DNA from: Phycisphaerae bacterium
GTDB lineage: Bacteria; Planctomycetota; Phycisphaerae; Sedimentisphaerales; Anaerohalosphaeraceae
Direction of reading: 5' to 3'
DNA: 10,351 nucleotides
Assembly: GCA_003567095.1 (NCBI GenBank)
Contig: PXAQ01000005.1
Location: 1-10,351 of the forward strand
The notes beneath the pieces were generated by a model. It saw nothing but the letters and a program-made list of their open reading frames with translations, ran no database searches and was not told the DNA's origin. This document shows, one piece after another, positions 1 to 6,812 of the stretch (its first letter is position 1; each line of letters opens with the position of its first letter). Made by a program: the position numbers and the translations under genes.

Positions 1-163
1 GGGGGCGGTATTTTTCAACGGTCAGAAAACACACCTCGGCCGGCCCGGCCTGGCGGATCGTATTGACCCCGGAAATCACGGTCCGGCCGTCACCGCCGAT
101 AAGCTGCGCGCCGAGCGTTTCGGCCAGCGTCGCCAGCGTCATTGTTTTATCGGATGCCTGCAT
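1..163 (-). CDS. lpxD: UDP-3-O-acylglucosamine N-acyltransferase LpxD, N-terminal part (cut by window edge)
   Basis: Reading leftward from an ATG at 163 gives 54 residues with no stop before the window ends. They include TLAETLGAQLIGG, ISGVNTIRQAGPAEVCFLT and VEKYRP. This is the pattern of the LpxD N-terminal uridine-binding domain: a short helix, then the 'I-x-G-V ... A-x-P-x-x-x-x-F-L' block and a K-Y pair. LpxD adds the N-linked acyl chain to UDP-acyl-glucosamine, the third step of lipid A synthesis, in the cytoplasm. The catalytic left-handed beta-helix lies outside the window. An in-frame ATG at 142 would begin MTLATLAETLG and is an equally good start; neither has a clear Shine-Dalgarno sequence. 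It follows skp after 29 bases, the usual skp-lpxD order of diderm genomes, and is probably co-transcribed with it. Confidence 0.85.
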   Translation of the reverse strand, partial: MQASDKTMTLATLAETLGAQLIGGDGRTVISGVNTIRQAGPAEVCFLTVEKYRP

Positions 164-192
164 AGAAACCAAAAACGCAAAACGAAGAACGG

Positions 193-771
193 CTATTGAC
201 TGTCCAGCACTGCCAGCACCTCAGCGGTGATGTCCAGCCGGGCGTCGTTAAACAGCACCTTGCGGGTTTTCAGCGTCAGCATAAAATCCCGCAAACTCGG
301 CGCAGGCAAATCCAACTGCTCTTTGGCCAGCACCAGATCGACGCCTTTTTGCTGCGCCACCTGATTGACCGCCTCAAGCAGTTCACGATACAGCCCTTCG
401 GTCCAGTGCTGCATTTCGGCGGTCATCTTGTCCTCATAAAAGGAATTGCGCGCTTCAAACACGGCCCGTTTCTCTGTAAACTCCTGGGCATACCGGATGT
501 AATCGGCGCTGCCGCGCCGCAGCGCCCGAAGCTGTCGTTCGAGCGACTCGAGCTCGTTGCGCATCTGGCTAATTTCCCCGCGAATACGCTCCTGCTCGGC
601 GTCCATACGCTCGGTCCAGGCCTGGTGTTTTTCGCTATTTTCCAGCGCCCGCGTTACATCGACCACTGCGACCTTGGGGGTGCCCAGCGCATCGGCCTCC
701 AGGGAGCCCTGCCAAAGAATACCCGCCGAAACAATCGCCGCGGCCACTATCAACCATACTCGTGTCTTCAT
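193..771 (-). CDS. skp: Skp/OmpH-family periplasmic chaperone
   Basis: The 192-residue protein begins with a Sec signal peptide: MKTRVW, a hydrophobic stretch at about 7-20, and probable cleavage near ADA at 26-28. The mature start, PKVAVVDVTRALENS (about 32-46), is the typical first strand and helix of Skp/OmpH. Residues about 55-130 are charged and heptad-like and should form the long coiled-coil arms. The C-terminal QKGVDLVLAKEQLDL returns to the body domain. Family members hold unfolded outer-membrane proteins in the periplasm and pass them to the BAM complex, which fits its place between bamA and lpxD. Its length is slightly above E. coli Skp. AAGGA lies 5 bases before the ATG. An extended -10 promoter is present upstream at 815-823. 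Confidence 0.9.
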   Translation of the reverse strand: MKTRVWLIVAAAIVSAGILWQGSLEADALGTPKVAVVDVTRALENSEKHQAWTERMDAEQERIRGEISQMRNELESLERQLRALRRGSADYIRYAQEFTEKRAVFEARNSFYEDKMTAEMQHWTEGLYRELLEAVNQVAQQKGVDLVLAKEQLDLPAPSLRDFMLTLKTRKVLFNDARLDITAEVLAVLDSQ

Positions 772-783
772 TGTCTTCCTTTC

Positions 784-802
784 TGTTCAGACAGACTGAA
801 CA
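784..802 (-). promoter_or_regulatory. Inverted repeat in the skp leader
   Basis: TGTTCAG and CTGAACA form perfect 7-base arms around a 5-base spacer (ACAGA on the plus strand). The repeat sits between the predicted skp transcription start and its Shine-Dalgarno sequence. It could be an mRNA hairpin or a binding site for a dimeric regulator; the sequence cannot decide which. The arrangement does not match the E. coli LexA box spacing. Confidence 0.4.
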
Positions 803-814
803 TAAAAACTAATA

Positions 815-823
815 ATTATAGCA
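815..823 (-). promoter_or_regulatory. Extended -10 promoter for skp-lpxD
   Basis: Read on the minus strand this is TGCTATAAT, an exact match to the extended -10 consensus TGnTATAAT. It stands in the A/T-rich part of the 119-base bamA-skp gap and would start transcription near 808, about 37 bases before the skp ATG. No good -35 lies 16-18 bases upstream. A TTGACA at 856-861 is 35 bases from the hexamer, too far to pair with it. Extended -10 promoters can work without a -35. Confidence 0.6.
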
Positions 824-890
824 ACCTGTTGATTTCTTTTCGCCAACACAAAACGTGTCAACGCCGCTTTGGATAACTCTATTTTACGGC

Positions 891-3194
891 TCAGAACAGC
901 GCGCCCATGGAAAAGCTGAACACCTGTGTTTCGTCTTTATCGTCCTTACTAAGCGGGGTGGCCAGCTGCAGCCGTATCGGTACTTGTCCGAAAAACTGCG
1001 GAATCCGGATCTGGATGCCCGTGCCGAGAGACGAACGTACCGGGCCGGAATCGATCATCCCGGCATCGCCAAAAAACAGCCATGCAAATGTCTCACTGCC
1101 CAGCGGCACGGCCACCTCGGCGCTGCCCATGACGAGCCAGTCACTGCCGACCGCATCGTCAAGGGGGCCGCTTCGGGGGCTGATGCCGCGGTAGCGAAAC
1201 CCGCGAATTGAGCCGATGCCGCCGGCGTAAAACTTCTCAAACATCGGCGCCGAACCGATCACCGTCCCGCCGTGAATCTTCGTTTCCAATACCGTTTTGT
1301 GCTCGGCCAGATCCTCATACAGCGTATAGTACCACCGCTGGGTGCCGCTGAGAATGCCGAACGTAAAATCACCGAAGACCTGCTCGTAGCCGGCGTCAAA
1401 ATGATACCCCTCCGTCGGCAAAAAGCGGCTGTCGGTACGGTCGCGGCGAACGAAAAAACGCGTGCCGTACAGTGCGTTGCCGCCCTGGACAGCGCGAATT
1501 TCCCGCGCCACGTCAGGGTGCAGATCGGTGATGCGAACCTCTTCGCCGCGGAACGAAACCCCTCTGCGCCAATCGTCCTGATACCGTTTCTCCAAGCCGA
1601 TGGTTCCGGTCAAACGCCCTTCGTCATAGGTGTCGCGATACCAGGTCAGGCTCGTGCCGCCCACGTCCAGCGACATCGGCTGGTCAAATAAATACGGTTC
1701 GGTAAACTGAACCGAGTACGTGCTGTACACCGTGCCCGGATTCAGCGAAATGCGCAGCCGCTGGCCGGCACCGCGAAACGCCCTGCCGGTGAAAAGGTCG
1801 CCAAAGCTGTCCGGCCAATCGGTAATATCAAAATTGCGCTGATCCAGCGTGATACTGCCGACCAGGCCCAACCCACTGGCCACGCCGGCGCCCAGCATAA
1901 TCGAGCCGGTCTGACCTTCGGTAATATTGACCACCGCATCCCGCATGTCCGGATCGTCATCTGTCGGGGTAATCCGAACCGATTCGGTCACGACGGTATG
2001 CTGGACAATCCGTTCCAGCTGGCCGGTGCCGTCTCCCCGTGCCGCGTCGGCATCGTACCACGCCCCGGGGCTAAAGCCTTCCTCATCCAGCACCCGCCGT
2101 ATGGCGCGATCCTTGATGGTGGTATTGCCGATGATGAGCACCTCTCCGATACGGCAGCGGTCGCCTTCGGTAATCACAAAGTCCACCGCCACCCGGGGCT
2201 CGTCAAGAAATGTCCGCCTCAGCTGCACCTGCGCATCCACAAACCCGCGCCCGCGATAGAGTGACCGGATCTTTCGGGCGTCCGCCTCGGCCCGTTCATG
2301 ACTGTAATAAAAGTCTTCGCGCAGCCGCAAATCCTGGCGCAGCTGCCAGTCGTCATAAAACGTATTGCCCGCAAAACGGATCGACTCGACGCGATAGACC
2401 GGCCCCTCTTCGATGTGAAACATCACCTCGGCTGAGAATTTGTCCTCGTCGAAGGCCACCTCGCTGCTGACCCGGACATCCAGAAACGCCCGATCCTGAT
2501 AGACCCGTACCAGAGTGCGCTGATCGTCTTCGACCGTCTGGGGGTTGTAATACTGCTGAAAGATTAAGAACTTCCGAACTCGGGTATCCACCGCTTTTCG
2601 CAGTTCCCGGTCGCTGAAGGCCCGATTGCCCACAAAGCGCACCGCCTGAATGCGGGGTCGCGGCCCTTCGTCGATGGTGTAGTCCACCTGACCGACCGCC
2701 AGCGCTGCCTCATCAATCGTCACCGACACCCAGGCATAGCCGCGTTTGCGGTAGAGCTGTTCGATGGCATCGCGGCCGGCCCGCACCGCAAACACGTCCA
2801 AGTAATCGCCCCGGGAAAACGGCAATTCCCTGACCAGACGCGAATCGCTGAAATGCTCGTTACCGCGAATCGCCAGCGAACGCACCAGGTTTTGTTCGAT
2901 CACCACATAGGTCAGGACGACGCGTTCGTCGACCACCTCAACACTGTAGTAGGCCGTCTCAACCCCTTCCAGCCGCGCGATGCGCTGCGCGTCGGCGGTC
3001 GCCTGGGCAGCACTGAATCGCTGCCCGGGGCGCAGACCGGCCCGGGCAAGAATCTCAGCCCGTGTCAGCGTCACATTGCCGGCCGTCTCCAAGCGGCTGA
3101 TGACCAGTCCCTCGGCCGGCTCCGGCGCTGCCTGCGCAAAGCACGCCGTCGTCACGACAAATACCCCCAGCAGCCATCCATATCCTAATCGCAT
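891..3194 (-). CDS. bamA: Outer membrane protein assembly factor BamA (Omp85 family)
   Basis: BamA is the beta-barrel insertase of the outer membrane. From the ATG at 3194 the protein has 767 residues and begins with a signal peptide (MRLGYGWLLGVFVV to about AQA, residue 22). Five POTRA-like repeats follow at about 30-105, 106-180, 181-266, 267-344 and 345-427. They carry the 'I-x-G-N' turns RGNEHFS, VGNRAFS, AGNTFYD and IGNTTIK. The rest is a 16-strand-type barrel. GGIGSIRGFRYRG (about 658-670) contains the loop-6 R-G-F motif, and the last residue is Phe in FSFSMGALF, the usual beta-signal. The frame can be extended to a TTG at 3206, but GGAG lies 6 bases before the ATG at 3194 and overlaps that TTG, so I chose the ATG. 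It stands apart from dnaB, with a probable terminator between them, and upstream of skp. Confidence 0.95.
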   Translation of the reverse strand: MRLGYGWLLGVFVVTTACFAQAAPEPAEGLVISRLETAGNVTLTRAEILARAGLRPGQRFSAAQATADAQRIARLEGVETAYYSVEVVDERVVLTYVVIEQNLVRSLAIRGNEHFSDSRLVRELPFSRGDYLDVFAVRAGRDAIEQLYRKRGYAWVSVTIDEAALAVGQVDYTIDEGPRPRIQAVRFVGNRAFSDRELRKAVDTRVRKFLIFQQYYNPQTVEDDQRTLVRVYQDRAFLDVRVSSEVAFDEDKFSAEVMFHIEEGPVYRVESIRFAGNTFYDDWQLRQDLRLREDFYYSHERAEADARKIRSLYRGRGFVDAQVQLRRTFLDEPRVAVDFVITEGDRCRIGEVLIIGNTTIKDRAIRRVLDEEGFSPGAWYDADAARGDGTGQLERIVQHTVVTESVRITPTDDDPDMRDAVVNITEGQTGSIMLGAGVASGLGLVGSITLDQRNFDITDWPDSFGDLFTGRAFRGAGQRLRISLNPGTVYSTYSVQFTEPYLFDQPMSLDVGGTSLTWYRDTYDEGRLTGTIGLEKRYQDDWRRGVSFRGEEVRITDLHPDVAREIRAVQGGNALYGTRFFVRRDRTDSRFLPTEGYHFDAGYEQVFGDFTFGILSGTQRWYYTLYEDLAEHKTVLETKIHGGTVIGSAPMFEKFYAGGIGSIRGFRYRGISPRSGPLDDAVGSDWLVMGSAEVAVPLGSETFAWLFFGDAGMIDSGPVRSSLGTGIQIRIPQFFGQVPIRLQLATPLSKDDKDETQVFSFSMGALF

Positions 3195-3303
3195 TGCTGT
3201 CTCCAAACAGAGTTATCGCACGCTTGCTGATAGTGCACCCGAGGCGTTATGGGTCTTGGATTATTCACGCTAAAACAAAGGTTCCGTAAGCTTGGTTTTA
3301 ATC

Positions 3304-3331
3304 AAAAGCCCCGGCCAATGACCGGCGCCCC
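3304..3331 (-). terminator. Probable intrinsic terminator after dnaB
   Basis: On the minus strand CCGGTC-ATT-GGCCGG forms a 6-base-pair hairpin (one G-T pair). Beyond a G-G mismatch it is extended by further pairs, and CTTTTGATT follows. It starts about 30 bases after the dnaB stop codon. The T run is short (four), so termination may be partial. About 110 bases remain between it and bamA. An AATAAT at 3260-3265 there could be a weak -10, but I see no matching -35. Confidence 0.5.
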
Positions 3332-3361
3332 GAGTTAATGTTTTTGTTTCGGCGGCGGTCA

Positions 3362-4786
3362 TTAAAACGGCGCCGGCTCATGATATTTGGGCTTAAACCG
3401 TGTCTGGCGTCCGTCAAAGATCAGCTCAACCACATCCGTCGGGCCGTTTCGCTGCTTGGCGATGATAATTTCAGCCGTATTGACTTTATCGGGGTTCTCC
3501 TCTTCCCAGCCGGGATCGCTGCGGTGATAATATGCTTCGCGATGCAGCAGTATCACCACATCGGCGTCCTGTTCGATACTGCCGCTTTCACGCAGATCGC
3601 TCATGCGCGGGCGATGTCCCTCACGTCCTTCGGCAGCGCGATTGAGCTGGCTGAGCACCACCACCGGCACCTCCAGCTCGCGGGCCAGCCCCTTCAACTG
3701 GCGTGAAATTGTGCTGATTTCCTGCTGGCGCGACTCGACACGTCCGCCCAGCGCCATCAACTGCATATAATCAACGTACACCGCCTGAATATCGTACTGG
3801 CTTTTAAGCCGGCGGCATTTGGCGCGAATCATCATGGGGGTCAGCCCCGGCGTATCGTCGATAAACAGCGGCTTTTCAAACAACTCCCCCCCGGCCCGCG
3901 TCAGATCGGCAAACTGGTCGGTACTGAGCATGCCTTTGCGAACCAGCTGGGAATCCACTCCCGAGCGGCTGCACAACAGACGCTCGGTCAGCTGCTGACG
4001 GCCCATTTCCAGGGAAAAAATAACCACCGGGATGTTCTCATCGATCGCCTGATGCTCGGCCATATTCAGGGCAAAGCTGGTCTTGCCCATACTCGGCCGC
4101 GCGGCAACAATAATCATCTCGCCGTTTTGCAGGCCGCACAGCATCTGGTTAAGCTCCTCAAAGCCTGTCGGCTGTCCCGTTACATGCGAGCCTTTGCGGG
4201 CCTCGATGGCCTCAAACGCCTCGGTAACCAAGCTCTTGATTGGCACGGCCGCACCGGTGATCTTTTTTTCCGTCACGGCAAAGATCCGCTGTTCGGCCTG
4301 GTCGAGCTTATGGCCGACATCGCCGGCCTGATCGCAGGCATCCTGCATAATTTCGGCACATGTGCGTGCCAATTCACGCAGCATCGCCTTTTCACGCACA
4401 ATCGAGCCGTAATACTCCGCATTGGCCGCGGTGGGAACCGACTCGGCGACCTTGACCAGGTACTCCACGCCGCCGGCTGCCTCCAGGTGATCTTCTTTTT
4501 TGAGGACATCCCGCAGGAGCACCAGATCGATACTGCTGTTGGTCTCATACAACCCCAGCAGCGCCTCAAAAATCAGACGATGCTCGGTGCGCGCAAAATT
4601 GTCGGCTTGAATAAGTTCAATGACCGGACCGATACATTCCCGATCCAAAATCATTGCCCCCAAGACCGCCGCTTCGGCCTCTGGCGAAGCCGGCAGCGTG
4701 CGACCGGCCAGTACATCCTGAAGGACCGCATCGCTAAGCGATTGCGTGTCGTATTTACGAGCTGTTGCTGTCTTGTGTTGCGTCAA
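3362..4786 (-). CDS. dnaB: Replicative DNA helicase DnaB
   Basis: DnaB is the hexameric 5'-3' fork helicase. The N-terminal domain (about 32-135) has the family opening PEAEAAVLGAMILD. The RecA-like domain (about 200-465) has Walker A ARPSMGKTS at 229-237, a Walker B-type AVYVDYMQLM at 335-344, VVVLSQLNR at 375-383, the SDLRESGSIEQDADV block at 396-410, and the arginine-finger stretch AKQRNGP at 443-449. There is no intein. The 474-residue length is normal. The start is a TTG at 4786 with AGGA 8 bases upstream. The next ATG (Met44) would remove part of the conserved N-terminal helix, so the TTG is preferred. Its first 32 bases overlap the end of rplI, which suggests translational coupling. 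It is the last gene before a probable terminator. Confidence 0.95.
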   Translation of the reverse strand: MTQHKTATARKYDTQSLSDAVLQDVLAGRTLPASPEAEAAVLGAMILDRECIGPVIELIQADNFARTEHRLIFEALLGLYETNSSIDLVLLRDVLKKEDHLEAAGGVEYLVKVAESVPTAANAEYYGSIVREKAMLRELARTCAEIMQDACDQAGDVGHKLDQAEQRIFAVTEKKITGAAVPIKSLVTEAFEAIEARKGSHVTGQPTGFEELNQMLCGLQNGEMIIVAARPSMGKTSFALNMAEHQAIDENIPVVIFSLEMGRQQLTERLLCSRSGVDSQLVRKGMLSTDQFADLTRAGGELFEKPLFIDDTPGLTPMMIRAKCRRLKSQYDIQAVYVDYMQLMALGGRVESRQQEISTISRQLKGLARELEVPVVVLSQLNRAAEGREGHRPRMSDLRESGSIEQDADVVILLHREAYYHRSDPGWEEENPDKVNTAEIIIAKQRNGPTDVVELIFDGRQTRFKPKYHEPAPF

Positions 4787-5237
4787 CGGTTTGTTCCTGC
4801 GAATTAACGACCACTCGAACGGTTGCCGTCAGGTCGGCCGCGGCACGCACCGTGACCTCACTGACACCCAGCTCCTTGATATGACCGTCCATTTTAACCA
4901 TTTCGTCCGCAACGTCAAAGCCTTGTTGACGTAAATTTTCAGCAATATCGCGCTCGGTAACTGAGCCGAACAGATGCCCCTGCTCGTTGGCCTTGGCGGT
5001 CAGGGCCACCTCGGCGTCCTGAACGGCCGAAACCAACCGCTGTTTTTGCTCCAAAACCAACTGTCGCGCCTCGGCGCGGCGGGCCTTTTCCTCAGCCAGC
5101 GCCTTGATATTGGCCTCGCTGGGAACCGTGGCCAGTGCCTGCGGCAGCAAATAATTGCGAGCATAGCCCTCTTTTACATCAACAATATCGCCAAGCCAAC
5201 CCAGCTTTTCCACATCACTGCACAACAAAACTCTCAT
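4755..5237 (-). CDS. rplI: 50S ribosomal protein L9
   Basis: L9 is an elongated protein of the large subunit, bound to 23S rRNA near the L1 stalk. The 160-residue protein opens MRVLLCSDVEKLGWLGDIVD and continues VKEGYARNYLLPQALA, which fits the L9 signature of the N-terminal RNA-binding domain. A long charged connecting helix (about 40-80) follows, then the C-terminal domain with GHLFGSVTERDIAENL. The frame stays open upstream to a TTG at 5258, but AGGAG lies 7 bases before the ATG at 5237 and the family starts at this Met. A short tail of about 15 residues rich in Q, D and S follows the domain. The gene lies 61 bases after rpsR and overlaps dnaB, the common bacterial rpsF-ssb-rpsR-rplI-dnaB arrangement. 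Confidence 0.95.
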   Translation of the reverse strand: MRVLLCSDVEKLGWLGDIVDVKEGYARNYLLPQALATVPSEANIKALAEEKARRAEARQLVLEQKQRLVSAVQDAEVALTAKANEQGHLFGSVTERDIAENLRQQGFDVADEMVKMDGHIKELGVSEVTVRAAADLTATVRVVVNSQEQTVDATQDSNSS

Positions 5238-5298
5238 TGTGGTACTCCTGTGTCTCAAATTAGTGTGATCATTTCAGCCACTCGTTGTCCGACGCCCA

Positions 5299-5559
5299 TC
5301 AGGCCGTGTAGGGCAGCAGGGCCATAAAACGGGCCCGCTTGATGGCGCGTTTGACCTTCCGCTGACAGCCGGCGCAGTTGCCGCTGCGTTTGCGGGAAAA
5401 AATCTTGCCGCGATTGGTCACCAGCTTGCTGATGGTCTCGAGATCTTTATAGTCAATGTAGTCTTTGCCGTCACGGCAGAACCGGCACTGGGTCTGCTCG
5501 CGAATGGTCATCAACGTGCGTTTTCGCCGTGAAGAGGCGGGTCTTCGTGTTGTTTTCAT
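5299..5559 (-). CDS. rpsR: 30S ribosomal protein S18
   Basis: S18 binds the central domain of 16S rRNA on the platform together with S6. The 86-residue protein shows the S18 core: DYIDYKDLETISKLVTNRGKI (about 33-53) and KRAIKRARFMALLPY near the C-terminus. The N-terminus is very basic. Two Cys pairs, C25-x-x-C28 and C62-x-x-C65, form a likely zinc ribbon, so this is the C+ type of S18; E. coli S18 lacks this site. The start is an ATG with AGGA about 10 bases upstream. A 90-base gap with a strong hairpin separates it from ssb. Confidence 0.96.
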   Translation of the reverse strand: MKTTRRPASSRRKRTLMTIREQTQCRFCRDGKDYIDYKDLETISKLVTNRGKIFSRKRSGNCAGCQRKVKRAIKRARFMALLPYTA

Positions 5560-5611
5560 AACATTTTTTCCTGTCTATCTTTATGTTCGTTTTACGGGTT
5601 TATCACTCGCA

Positions 5612-5638
5612 CAGTTCCGCCCGCAGCGGACGGGACTG
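5612..5638 (-). other. GC-rich hairpin in the ssb-rpsR gap
   Basis: On the minus strand CAGTCCCGTCCG and CGGGCGGAACTG pair around a CTG loop. All 12 positions face each other, with one A-C mismatch and one G-T pair. The hairpin begins 12 bases after the ssb stop codon and has no T run after it, so it is not a standard terminator for this strand. It could protect or process the mRNA, or take part in S18 control; function is unknown. Confidence 0.5.
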
Positions 5639-5649
5639 CTTAACATTTC

Positions 5650-6108
5650 TCAAAACGGGATGTCGTCGTTCGGGACCTCGGGCTGCGGCGGTCCGCCCAT
5701 ATCGTCGCCGCCATAGCCGCCGGCGCTGGACGACTCGCCGTACCCGCCGCCCTGGCCGCTTTGCCCGCCTTGCCCGCCGCCTCTGCCGATAAACTCAAAG
5801 TTCTCGACAAAGACGCGCAATTTGCTTCGGGTGGATCCGTCCTGGGCCTGCCACCTGTCGAATTTCAACCGTCCTTCGACAAAAATTGGCTCGCCCTTTT
5901 TGAAATATTTGTTCACCACTTCGGCCCGCTTGCCGAACAACTGACAATCGACAAAGCACGTATCCTCGGCCATCGTGCCGTCCTGCTTCTTGTACTTTCG
6001 GCTCATTGCCAGCCCGAACTCGACCACAGGCGTCTGGCTGGGCAGGTACGACAACTGCGGATCGCGGGTCATATTTCCCATCAGCAATACTTTATTTAAA
6101 CTGGCCAT
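5650..6108 (-). CDS. ssb: Single-stranded DNA-binding protein SSB
   Basis: SSB coats single-stranded DNA at forks and during repair. The 152-residue protein has a normal OB fold at 1-108, seen as MASLNKVLLMGNMTRDPQLS, VVEFGLAMSRKYK, TCFVDCQLFGKRAEVVNKY, KGEPIFVEGRLKFDRW and LRVFVENFEFIG. A Gly/Gln/Ser-rich linker occupies about 109-140. The acidic tip NDDIPF is the standard docking tail for replication and repair partners. The ATG at 6108 has GGAAAGGA 5 bases upstream. It sits 43 bases after rpsF and before rpsR, which is the common rpsF-ssb-rpsR arrangement and ties fork proteins to ribosomal protein synthesis. Confidence 0.96.
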   Translation of the reverse strand: MASLNKVLLMGNMTRDPQLSYLPSQTPVVEFGLAMSRKYKKQDGTMAEDTCFVDCQLFGKRAEVVNKYFKKGEPIFVEGRLKFDRWQAQDGSTRSKLRVFVENFEFIGRGGGQGGQSGQGGGYGESSSAGGYGGDDMGGPPQPEVPNDDIPF

Positions 6109-6151
6109 CGCTATCCTTTCCTGTTTAATCCGGGCTTGCCGGAGGCAACCT

Positions 6152-6718
6152 TTAGCGCTGCTCGTGGTCTTGGTCTTCGGGTGAGGCGGTATCCTCGGCG
6201 TCGCCGGCTTGCTGGCCTTCCTGGCTCTCCTGGCTCTCCTGGCTCTCTTGGCTTTCGTCGGTCACGTTGACGTCGCTATCGCTGCCGGTCTCGGGCGCCT
6301 CAGCGGCGCGGGCCTTTTCTGCTTCGGCTGCCTCCGCTGCCGCTTGGGCCGCTTCTTCTTCGGCCTGCTTTTCAGCGACCATCAGCGGCGTGGGCCTCTC
6401 AATATCGTCTTGGGTCATCCGATCCGTTCGCAGGATCATCACCCGCAGCAGCGTCTCGGACAACTGCACATCGCGCTCAATGCCGCCAACTCGCAACGGA
6501 TCGCAATTGAAATACACCAGGATATACGTGCCGCGCGACACCTTGCCGATGTCATACGTCAGCTTTCGTTCATCCCACTTGCGAAACGATACGACCTCGG
6601 TCTCAGCCCTGTCCAGAATCCGGTTAATCGTCTCGCATACAAGGTCCCAGTCCGCGGCGGCAATCGCCGTGTCCACCAGGAACAAGCCTTCATACATTCG
6701 TTTTACTGCCGTTTCCAA
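6152..6718 (-). CDS. rpsF: 30S ribosomal protein S6 with long acidic C-terminal tail
   Basis: S6 pairs with S18 on the platform of the small subunit. The ferredoxin-like core covers about 8-106, with MYEGLFLVDTAIA, the RKWDERKLTYDIGKVSRGTYILVYF block (46-70) and LLRVMILRTDRM. The protein then continues to 188 residues, against about 100-135 in most bacteria. The extra 80 residues are an Ala/Glu-rich helix-like stretch (115-142) and an acidic, disordered part with ESQ repeats (155-169). The start is a TTG at 6718 with GGGAGG 8 bases upstream. An ATG at 6697 begins exactly at the core but has no Shine-Dalgarno sequence, so TTG is favoured. It follows pth after 94 bases that contain hairpins and may carry its own control. 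Confidence 0.93.
   Translation of the reverse strand: METAVKRMYEGLFLVDTAIAAADWDLVCETINRILDRAETEVVSFRKWDERKLTYDIGKVSRGTYILVYFNCDPLRVGGIERDVQLSETLLRVMILRTDRMTQDDIERPTPLMVAEKQAEEEAAQAAAEAAEAEKARAAEAPETGSDSDVNVTDESQESQESQESQEGQQAGDAEDTASPEDQDHEQR
6212..6256 (-). repeat. 9-base tandem repeat inside rpsF
   Basis: Five consecutive 9-base units: three identical copies (CTGGCTCTC on the plus strand) at 6221-6247, flanked by one degenerate copy on each side (CTGGCCTTC and TTGGCTTTC). On the coding strand they encode ESQ four times and EGQ once. The unit is a multiple of three, so copy-number change would keep the reading frame. Confidence 0.85.
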
Positions 6719-6726
6719 ATTGTGTA

Positions 6727-6743
6727 CCTCCCGATAGAGTCGG
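6727..6743 (-). promoter_or_regulatory. rpsF ribosome binding site with abutting hairpin
   Basis: On the minus strand CCGA-CTCTA-TCGG (6743-6731) can form a 4-base-pair hairpin. Its 3' arm shares two bases with the Shine-Dalgarno sequence GGGAGG (6732-6727). Pairing would partly mask the ribosome binding site of rpsF. In many bacteria the S6:S18 complex binds a structured rpsF leader to limit its own synthesis. Whether this element does so is inference. Confidence 0.35.
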
Positions 6744-6777
6744 TTTCATTTTTACAGGTTACGTTCAGTTTCATTGA

Positions 6778-6803
6778 GCGGCACAGTGCCGCCTTATTTT
6801 TTT
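6778..6803 (+). terminator. Hairpin with T run in the pth-rpsF gap, terminator-like on the plus strand
   Basis: GCGGCA-CAG-TGCCGC is a perfect 6-base-pair hairpin followed on the plus strand by CTTA and seven T. In that direction it looks like an intrinsic terminator. For the genes here, which run on the minus strand, the run is A and lies before the hairpin, so it should not stop pth-rpsF transcription. It could end antisense transcripts or form part of the rpsF leader. Confidence 0.4.
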
Positions 6804-6812
6804 GGTATTGCG

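Noticed and set aside
856..861. TTGACA hexamer upstream of skp as a -35 box
   Set aside because: It is 35 bases from the TATAAT at 815-820, too far to pair, and no -10 lies at 16-18 bases.
196..876. Long open frame on the plus strand (226 codons) opposite skp
   Set aside because: It mirrors the skp coding frame, has no recognisable domain, and crosses the skp promoter and leader. GC-rich coding DNA often leaves such open antisense frames.
3195..3206. TTG start for bamA four codons upstream
   Set aside because: The TTG overlaps the GGAG that is correctly spaced for the ATG at 3194, and the signal peptide begins naturally at that Met.
4052..4807. Plus-strand open frame of 251 codons opposite dnaB
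   Set aside because: It lies almost wholly antisense to conserved dnaB and shows no family motif or ribosome binding site.
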